This document shows positions 15,308-21,618 of a DNA stretch of 21,618 bases, piece by piece (the first letter of the stretch is position 1; every line of letters begins with the position of its first letter). Source of the DNA: Hydrogenovibrio sp. UBA650 (GTDB taxonomy: Bacteria; Pseudomonadota; Gammaproteobacteria; Thiomicrospirales; Thiomicrospiraceae); contig DBOI01000149.1 in the NCBI GenBank assembly GCA_002299245.1, positions 1 through 21,618 of the forward strand, given 5' to 3'. The notes beneath the pieces are model-generated. The model did no database searches. It was given only the letters and a program-made list of their open reading frames with translations, and had not been told where the DNA came from. The position numbers and the translations under genes were made by a program.

Positions 15308-16872
15308 TCAACCAACTCCTTTCTCAGATTTTCAATTGTCTGTAATTGTAAAACCTGTTCTCCATAAATTCTCTTGTCGTCAAGCTGATTGGCAACAGAA
15401 TCTGTAAACTCTTTAAATGGATTAGCCAAGACCACCAAAATCATCGAGACCGCCAGTAAACCAAATACTGAACTACCGCCTTTTAATTCAAGGCGCTCTG
15501 GTATCTTACAAATCTCCTTACCGTCGACCGTATGACAGGCTTCCTGCGGCAACACATTGTAAAACATAAGCGAACCAGATCTCGCCGCAGCAATAATTAG
15601 CAGCAGTCCAGCAATCAAAATTACGCAAAGAATCCAGAAGAAATCATTATGTTCCAGTGCTGACGATAGAATCAGTAGCTTACCTACAAATCCAGAAAGC
15701 GGAGGTAAACCAGTCATCGCTACCATAGCGAACATAAACACTGATCCGACTAAAACTGCCTTAGGCATAGCACCAGCGCGCGCAAATTGGTCCTGCATTT
15801 CACCACGACCTTGACGAATCCATTCAGCCAGCAGGAAGAGCCCGCCGGCAACCAGTGTTGAGTGAATAAGATAGTAAATAGTTGCTGACATGGCTTGCTC
15901 TGAATTGATACCAATACCAACAAGCAGAGTTGCCACAGAAGCCAAAACTAAATAGGCAATCTGTTCTCTCAAACCCCTTGAAGCAATCGCTCCTAACGCA
16001 GCAAACAGCATCGTAATTAGACCTAACCACAAGACCCAGGGAATATGAATATTCGCTAAGTCACCAGCCTGATCGGCAAACAGGGTGCCATGCACTCTAA
16101 TAATCGCATAGAGGCCCACCTTAGTCATAATCGCAAAAAGGGCAGCCACAGGTGCGGTTGTATTGGAATAAGCTTGTGGCAGCCACAAATAGAGCGGGAA
16201 CATAGCCGCTTTAATACCAAATACCAGCAATAACATCAGGCCAGCAGCGGCAACAACACCCTGATCTGCTTCAGGTAGCAGTGTAATTTTGGCAGCCATA
16301 TCAGCTATGTTAAGGGTCCCCAAAATACCGTAAAGCGCGCCTACAGCAAATAAGAATAGGGTAGAACCTACCAAATTAAGCGCCACGTAATGCAATCCCG
16401 CTCGGGTCTTCAGACGACCGCCACCATGAAGAAGCAGACCATAAGAGGCCAGTAACAACACTTCAAAGAATACAAACAGGTTGAATACATCACCTGTCAT
16501 AAAGGCCCCGTTCAGACCAAACAACTGAATATGGAAAAGGGTATGGAAGTGGGCACCCTTATCATCAATCTCTTGTCTAACAGCAAACCAAAGTGCAGCC
16601 ATTGCCAAAACCGAAGTCAAAGTTACCATCAGTGCTGATAACTGATCGAGAACCAAAACAATACCAAATGGCGCTACCCAGTTACCCAGTGCGTATACCT
16701 GAGGTGGCATCTGAACAGAGACTTGTAGGGCACTGATGTTGACAATAATAAGCGCTAACAGAGCCAATAAACTCAAAATACGTTGTAAGCCAATGCCTCC
16801 TGCTCGAGCAATTAGGATGATAATTCCGCTGATTAGCGGTAAAACAACAGGAAGGAAAGTTTCAATTAGCAT
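15304..16872 (-). CDS. mrpD: Mrp/Mnh Na+/H+ antiporter subunit D
   Basis: A 522-residue subunit of the NuoM/NuoN-related proton-translocating type with about 14 membrane helices. Visible motifs are the FFEVLLLASYGLLLHGG helix with the essential Glu (about 135), the Lys in GIKAAMFPLYLWLPQAYSNT (about 220) and TGLPPLSGFVGKLLIL (about 388-403). Near residue 455 a short cytosolic loop with two cysteines (QEACHTVDGKEICKIP) is inserted. The gene starts directly after the mrpC stop (TAAATG). Confidence 0.95.
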   Translation of the reverse strand: MLIETFLPVVLPLISGIIILIARAGGIGLQRILSLLALLALIIVNISALQVSVQMPPQVYALGNWVAPFGIVLVLDQLSALMVTLTSVLAMAALWFAVRQEIDDKGAHFHTLFHIQLFGLNGAFMTGDVFNLFVFFEVLLLASYGLLLHGGGRLKTRAGLHYVALNLVGSTLFLFAVGALYGILGTLNIADMAAKITLLPEADQGVVAAAGLMLLLVFGIKAAMFPLYLWLPQAYSNTTAPVAALFAIMTKVGLYAIIRVHGTLFADQAGDLANIHIPWVLWLGLITMLFAALGAIASRGLREQIAYLVLASVATLLVGIGINSEQAMSATIYYLIHSTLVAGGLFLLAEWIRQGRGEMQDQFARAGAMPKAVLVGSVFMFAMVAMTGLPPLSGFVGKLLILSSALEHNDFFWILCVILIAGLLLIIAAARSGSLMFYNVLPQEACHTVDGKEICKIPERLELKGGSSVFGLLAVSMILVVLANPFKEFTDSVANQLDDKRIYGEQVLQLQTIENLRKELVE

Positions 16873-17271
16873 TTACTCTATCTCTCCCGATCGCTTAATG
16901 GCTTTTTTTGGTGGAACCGTACTTTTCAAAGACTCTTCATCTTCAGCCAGGTGAATTCCATCAACATGATCATTACCGAGTTCTGATCGTGCTTTAAGCG
17001 CCAATACAATCAAGAAAGCAGTCATCCCAAAGGCGATTACAATTGCTGTCAGAACCAACGCTTGGGGCAGCGGATCAGCATAACCTGGTTGAGTAGCATC
17101 AATAACCGCTGGCAGACCTGTATTTAGTCGTCCCATTGTAAACAGGAAAACATTCACAGCATAAGCCAATAGAGTTAAACCCAGTACTACAGGGAAGGTG
17201 CGTGCTCGTAAAGTCAGAAATACACCAGTCGCAGTCATAACCCCTATTACAATCGCAATTAACCACTCCAT
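16873..17271 (-). CDS. mrpC: Mrp/Mnh Na+/H+ antiporter subunit C
   Basis: A 132-residue NuoK-like subunit with three membrane helices. The motif TQPGYADPLPQALVLTAIVI (about 81-100) is diagnostic. The C-terminus has about 25 extra polar residues (DHVDGIHLAEDEESLKSTVP), acidic then basic. It begins with zero spacing after the mrpAB stop (TAAATG), which fits coupled translation of the operon. Confidence 0.94.
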   Translation of the reverse strand: MEWLIAIVIGVMTATGVFLTLRARTFPVVLGLTLLAYAVNVFLFTMGRLNTGLPAVIDATQPGYADPLPQALVLTAIVIAFGMTAFLIVLALKARSELGNDHVDGIHLAEDEESLKSTVPPKKAIKRSGEIE

Positions 17272-20115
17272 TTATCTAACTTCCCTTGAATTTGAAAGGC
17301 CATCATTATAATTAGCCTGTTTTTCATGAGAAATCACGCTTAGTTTGCCTAATTGAACCAGGCTCAATACTGTAGAACCGACAACAACTAAGAAAACACC
17401 TAAATCAAAAGCGATCGCGCTCGCCAATTCAAAATCACCGACTAATGGCCAGTGAATATGACTGAAGGCGGAAGTCAGGAATGGATAACCTAGTCCAATT
17501 GCAACCAATCCAGTTGAAGTTGCAATTAACAAACCAAAACCTATCGTTAAGTGCATATCCACTCTTAGTCTCTGTTGGGTCCAATCAATACCATTTGCTA
17601 GATACATGACAATAAGAGCCACTGAAGCTATTAAACCTGCTATAAATCCACCCCCTGGTAAATTATGGCCTCTCAAGAATATATAAACAGCGACCATAAT
17701 CATTATCGGCATCATCAAACGACTGAAAGTTCGCAGAATAACAGGATGTGAATCCTTACTCCAGATCCTACCGCCTATATCATTGCACGGCGCTGGGAGC
17801 GTTAAATTTTGCAACATTGCATATATTCCAATTCCTGCAAGTGCAAGTACAACTATCTCTCCGAGAGTATCAAAACCACGGAAATCAACCAGAATTACAT
17901 TTACAACATTAGTTCCGCCACCACCGGGAACACTGTTATTTAAAAAATAGCTCGAGATAGGATCAAATTCTCGACTCATAATCATCATGGTAAATAGTGT
18001 GACGCCAACCCCTGATATAACTGACAGAGCCAAATCCCGGTAAAGTCTGGATTTACCTACTTCTCTCGGCGTTTTCTGTGGCAAGAAATAGAGTGCTAGA
18101 AGTAACAGAATTATGGTTACCACCTCTACAGAAATTTGAGTTAAGGCTAAATCTGGAGCTGAGAACTTAATAAAGATTAGAGAGATCACCAAGCCGATAA
18201 CACCCAACACAACTAAACTGACTAATCTCTGACGATGCCAAATCACGGTATAAATACTTGCCATAACAATAATTATTCCGATGATAAGGCTTACAACATC
18301 GAGCTGCATCAGTTCTCTGTCACCCAGCAGAGGGCTATTAAATGAAAGGAAACCGTATGCAGTAATGACTATAGATGCAAAGATAATCCAAGCCGCTGAA
18401 TTCTGTAGTGAACCTTTATCAAAACTTCTGCTTACATTAATACTGAAACTAAAAAGTTGATCAATTGTTTTCATAAACAGTGACTTAGCACTAATGTGCT
18501 CATGTCTTTCGTAATTTCGGATTAAATATTTACGTCTGAAGTAGATAAGTGTCCCTAAACCTAGTGCCAATATACTCATTATCAAAGGCAGATTTAATCC
18601 ATGCCATATGGCTAAGCTATATTCTGGAGGAGTGGTTTGCAAAGTGCCGGTAACAGCAATTTGTAAAATTGGTGCAACAGTATACATTGGCAATATACCA
18701 ACAGCTAAACAGACAATAACCAATAGATCTACCGGTATTTTCATAAATCGAGGTGGTTCATGCGGTACCTTGCTTAAGCCTTGCGGTTCTCCATTAAAAA
18801 ATACATCGTGAATGAAGCGCAACGAATAGGCAACTGAGAAGACTCCGGCAATGGTTACCAATACCGGGATCATCCATGCTAAAACTGAAGCTTGGGAAGC
18901 CGACACAGCTTCTGCAAAGAACATCTCTTTGCTCAAGAAGCCATTTAGCAATGGAACCCCTGCCATAGCGAGTGAAGCAATAATGGCCAGAGCAGCTGTG
19001 TGCGGCATATATTTAATCAAGCCATTGATTTTACGCATGTCCCTTGTACCAGTTTCATGGTCAATAATCCCCGCAACCATAAATAGTGAGGCTTTAAAGG
19101 TGGCATGATTGATAATATGGAATATAGCTGCAACTGCAGCGAGTTGAGTACCAAAGCCAAATAGCAGAGTAATAAGGCCCAGGTGACTTATAGTTGAGTA
19201 AGCCAGTAATCCCTTTAAATCATGTTTAAATAGTGCAGTATAGGCTCCAATAAGCAAGGTCAACATCCCTGCAGAACCGACTAACCAAGTCCATATTTCG
19301 GTTCCAGATAGCACTGGAAAAAATCTTGCCAACAAGAAAATACCAGCTTTTACCATTGTGGCAGAGTGCAAATAAGCTGATACTGGAGTAGGTGCTGCCA
19401 TCGCATTCGGTAACCAGAAATGGAAAGGAAATTGTGCAGATTTGGTAAAAACACCCAATAGAATAAGTACTAAGGTAATCTCATAATACTGATGACTTTG
19501 AATCAGTTCTGCTTGTAGCAAAATATCGCTTAATTGATAACTGCCTACAATATGACCTAGTAATAAAACACCACCCAATAGTGCTAATCCACCAGCTCCG
19601 GTAATTGCCAGAGCCATTCTTGCACCTTCTCGAGCATCTTTGCGATGTTGCCAATAACTGATCAAAAGAAATGAAGTAATTGAAGTCAATTCCCAAAAGA
19701 TAACCAGTTGCAGAATATTCTCTGAGAGAACTATGCCCAGCATAGATCCCATAAACATCATCAAATAGGCATAGAAGCGCCCCATTGAATCTTTGTGAGC
19801 CAAATAATAGCGGGCATAAATAATGATTAAGAGCCCAATAATGAGAATGAGGAGAGCAAATAGGAGAGCTAAACCATCCAATCGGAATGCAAAAAACAGG
19901 CCTATGTTTTCAATCCATGGCCAACTTTGAACAACGGTTTCGCCAGCAAAAACTGCTATTAAAGAAGGCGATAAAATTGCCAGTGCCAAAATGGTAAAAA
20001 AAGCACTTGTGTAGGCCGCTGTTAAACGATTAAATTTTGCCGAATAAGCCGCAAAAATGGCTCCCAAAAAAGGAAGTAATGCAACAATCGGTAGATTGAA
20101 TTCGAAAAAATTCAT
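17272..20115 (-). CDS. mrpA: Mrp/Mnh Na+/H+ antiporter fused subunit A-B
   Basis: A 947-residue fusion, the first gene of the Mrp operon. Residues about 1-500 are the NuoL-like antiporter module with 14 or so helices: the Glu in VIFWELTSITSFLLISYW (about 137-155), the Lys in GVFTKSAQFPFHFWLPNAM (about 225-243) and INHATFKASLFM. Residues about 600-780 are the MrpA C-terminal (DUF4040-like) domain: FSAPDLALTQISVEVV and FRGFDTLGEIVVLALAGIGIYA. Residues about 790-935 are the MrpB part, with RGHNLPGGGFIAGLIAS (about 808-825). The A-B fusion with gene order C-D-E-F-G is the group-2 Mrp arrangement found in Pseudomonas and many marine gammaproteobacteria. The complex swaps cytoplasmic Na+ for H+. 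The ATG at 20115 has a weak ribosome site. Promoter signals in 20116-20273 are not clear (a TTGACT occurs without a good -10). Confidence 0.96.
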   Translation of the reverse strand: MNFFEFNLPIVALLPFLGAIFAAYSAKFNRLTAAYTSAFFTILALAILSPSLIAVFAGETVVQSWPWIENIGLFFAFRLDGLALLFALLILIIGLLIIIYARYYLAHKDSMGRFYAYLMMFMGSMLGIVLSENILQLVIFWELTSITSFLLISYWQHRKDAREGARMALAITGAGGLALLGGVLLLGHIVGSYQLSDILLQAELIQSHQYYEITLVLILLGVFTKSAQFPFHFWLPNAMAAPTPVSAYLHSATMVKAGIFLLARFFPVLSGTEIWTWLVGSAGMLTLLIGAYTALFKHDLKGLLAYSTISHLGLITLLFGFGTQLAAVAAIFHIINHATFKASLFMVAGIIDHETGTRDMRKINGLIKYMPHTAALAIIASLAMAGVPLLNGFLSKEMFFAEAVSASQASVLAWMIPVLVTIAGVFSVAYSLRFIHDVFFNGEPQGLSKVPHEPPRFMKIPVDLLVIVCLAVGILPMYTVAPILQIAVTGTLQTTPPEYSLAIWHGLNLPLIMSILALGLGTLIYFRRKYLIRNYERHEHISAKSLFMKTIDQLFSFSINVSRSFDKGSLQNSAAWIIFASIVITAYGFLSFNSPLLGDRELMQLDVVSLIIGIIIVMASIYTVIWHRQRLVSLVVLGVIGLVISLIFIKFSAPDLALTQISVEVVTIILLLLALYFLPQKTPREVGKSRLYRDLALSVISGVGVTLFTMMIMSREFDPISSYFLNNSVPGGGGTNVVNVILVDFRGFDTLGEIVVLALAGIGIYAMLQNLTLPAPCNDIGGRIWSKDSHPVILRTFSRLMMPIMIMVAVYIFLRGHNLPGGGFIAGLIASVALIVMYLANGIDWTQQRLRVDMHLTIGFGLLIATSTGLVAIGLGYPFLTSAFSHIHWPLVGDFELASAIAFDLGVFLVVVGSTVLSLVQLGKLSVISHEKQANYNDGLSNSREVR

Positions 20116-20273
20116 CGAAAATAGGGCCTAATATAAATGGTTTTTATAAACGGATAAGAGTACCAGATACTGGCTATTAGTCAATATTTACAGCTATTTT
20201 TTGCCTTCAAAATAACGACTTCTGGTTACATTTTATGCCGAATCAAAATAAGGTTAACTTAAAGGAATTTGAA

Positions 20274-21618
20274 TTAACTTAGAAAATTCATAATCAGATT
20301 TTTGAATTTATCAATTTGAACTGGCTTGGACAGATATTCATCCATACCTGCCGCTAGAAAACGATCTCTGTCACCCTCTAAAGCGTTTGCCGTAACAGCA
20401 ATAATAGGAGTGGCCTCAAGATTTTCTGATTGCTCTATCTCCCTTATAGCTTTTGTCGCCTCTATACCAGTCATATTGGGCATATTTTCATCCATTAAAA
20501 TTACATGGTATTTGTTTTTTTTAAATGCTTCTACTGCAATTGCACCATCTTCTGCAATATCAAAATTTATACCCATCTGGCTTAGAATTGTGCCGAGTAG
20601 TTTTTGGTTAACCAAATTATCTTCGACAATTAAAATTTGTTTATCTGTCAGAAGTTTTTTTTCAGAAGTATCAACTTTGGTTTCAGCATCATCTATTTTT
20701 ATTGCAGGTGCAGCAATACTAAAAGTGAAGGTACTACCTACACCCAAAGTTGAATCAACATTAATCTCTCCACCAAGTAATGCAGTCAAATTTGAACTGA
20801 TTGCAAGTCCCAATCCAGTACCGCCATATTGTCTTGTTGACGAGTTATCAGCCTGGGTAAAGGAATCAAAAATATGTTTCAGTTTATTATTTGGTATGCC
20901 GATTCCATTATCAATAACAGAGACTTTCAACATCTGATCAGCATTGAAATATTCAACATTTACTTTAACTTGACTATCTATTGCTGAAAACTTAATTGCA
21001 TTAGACAACAGGTTGTTTAAAACCTGCCTAATTCTTAATGGATCAGAAATAATTGTTTTAGGAATCGAGTTTAATAAATTTAATTCTATTTCGATCTGCT
21101 TTCTTTCGGCATTAGTTCTAAAAAATTCAATTGATTGTTTAATTTCTGAAATTGGATCAATCTTGATTTTTTCAATCACTATCTGATTTTTTTCCAATTT
21201 ACTAAAATCAAGAATTTCATCGACAATAGATATCAAATCATTACTTGAATCACTCAAGGTTGATAGATAATTGAGTTTAGTTTTATCTTTTTCCTGATCT
21301 TTTAAAATCTTAATAAAGCCAGTGATTGCATTTAAAGGGGTCCGAATTTCATGCGACATATTGGCTAGAAATTGACTTTTCAACTCACTGAGTTCTATAG
21401 CCTTATCTTTTTCATTTTTTAAATCCTGAATCAAGGCTTCATTGTTAGTTATTAAACGTAAATTACTAGTTAGTTCTTGATTAAAAACTGCCCCGTTTTT
21501 CAACATAAAGAAAATAAAGAAAAGCACCATTATTGCAAATATATTGTATTCAGTTGCTTCCATTAACAGCAAACTGACAATAACAGGACCTACAACAACA
21601 AATACAAAACTAAAGTAG
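20274..21618 (-). CDS. Hybrid sensor histidine kinase, N-terminus beyond the window
   Basis: The reading frame stays open to the right edge, so the gene is cut and a TTG at 21572 is not its start. Visible in order are two hydrophobic membrane segments (the end of a sensor domain), a short coiled linker, a HisKA domain with the phospho-His in LANMSHEIRTPLNAITGF (codon 21351-21353), a HATPase domain with N-box QVLNNLLSNAIKFS, DNGIGIP and GGTGLGLAIS, and a receiver domain with acceptor Asp in ILMDENMPNMTG. No Hpt domain follows, so a separate phosphotransfer partner or direct output is needed. The receiver's LIVEDNLVNQKLL and DENMPNMTGIEATK style, and the high A/T usage, resemble Campylobacterota hybrid kinases. 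This is an impression only. The signal sensed is unknown. The gene ends 158 bases before mrpA, transcribed in the same direction. Confidence 0.92.
   Translation of the reverse strand, partial: YFSFVFVVVGPVIVSLLLMEATEYNIFAIMVLFFIFFMLKNGAVFNQELTSNLRLITNNEALIQDLKNEKDKAIELSELKSQFLANMSHEIRTPLNAITGFIKILKDQEKDKTKLNYLSTLSDSSNDLISIVDEILDFSKLEKNQIVIEKIKIDPISEIKQSIEFFRTNAERKQIEIELNLLNSIPKTIISDPLRIRQVLNNLLSNAIKFSAIDSQVKVNVEYFNADQMLKVSVIDNGIGIPNNKLKHIFDSFTQADNSSTRQYGGTGLGLAISSNLTALLGGEINVDSTLGVGSTFTFSIAAPAIKIDDAETKVDTSEKKLLTDKQILIVEDNLVNQKLLGTILSQMGINFDIAEDGAIAVEAFKKNKYHVILMDENMPNMTGIEATKAIREIEQSENLEATPIIAVTANALEGDRDRFLAAGMDEYLSKPVQIDKFKNLIMNFLS

Noticed and set aside
20326..20937. Long 203-codon plus-strand ORF inside the hybrid kinase
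   Set aside because: The minus-strand frame contains complete HATPase and receiver motifs; the plus frame has none.
21561..21572. TTG (21572) or ATG (21563) as the start of the sensor kinase
   Set aside because: The same frame is open to the window edge and encodes another hydrophobic membrane segment, so the true start is outside.
1..21618. oriC or DnaA-box cluster accompanying the parS sites
   Set aside because: I saw no cluster of TTATNCACA boxes and no dnaA, dnaN, gidA or parAB gene, so the origin itself is not in the window.

Overview
The window is an AT-rich gammaproteobacterial chromosome segment. A free-living, probably marine or sulfur-oxidising lineage (Thiomicrospira/Thiomicrorhabdus-like) is my guess, not a proof. 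The basis is a type-2 leuA, a group-2 (A-B fused) Mrp antiporter, a DsrE-family protein, prlC and a gammaproteobacterial-type CheY. No rRNA, tRNA, CRISPR array, insertion sequence or phage gene was seen, and no gene-free stretch exceeds about 300 bases. Two parS-like sites 3.6 kb apart (one a perfect 16-bp palindrome at 7901-7916) suggest that this DNA lies in the ParB-loaded, origin-proximal part of a chromosome.

Layout. 1-2200 (+): a secreted DsrE-family protein, then an OprO/OprP-like phosphate-selective porin broken by a one-base frameshift, then a strong terminator. 2272-9960 (all -): in transcription order, a Na+/phosphate cotransporter with a PhoU-like tail, an ArsC-like (LMW-phosphatase fold) protein that has lost its nucleophilic cysteine, an ArsJ-associated GAPDH, the ArsJ efflux permease, YjbQ and oligopeptidase A. 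The GAPDH/ArsJ pair is the known arsenate route in which GAPDH makes 1-arseno-3-phosphoglycerate and ArsJ exports it. The porin, the Na/Pi carrier and the ArsC-like pseudoenzyme beside it give the area a phosphate/arsenate theme. No arsR is visible.

10189-12743: leuA (-), a divergent Lrp/AsnC regulator (+) and a small HTH-like protein (-) whose stop codon overlaps that of the Lrp gene. 12900-13918 (+): a very lysine-rich histone-H1-like protein and a CheY with an unusual C-terminal extension, closed by a bidirectional terminator shared with the operon that converges on it.

14064-20115 (-): a complete group-2 Mrp Na+/H+ antiporter operon, MrpAB-C-D-E-F-G. It includes a previously unlisted 46-codon ORF with one predicted membrane segment, fitted between mrpE and mrpF. 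20274-21618 (-): the C-terminal part of a membrane hybrid sensor kinase that runs off the window.

The most unusual items are the catalytically dead ArsC-like protein next to ArsJ/GAPDH, the parS pair (one in that gene's leader and one inside prlC), and the small membrane ORF in the Mrp operon.
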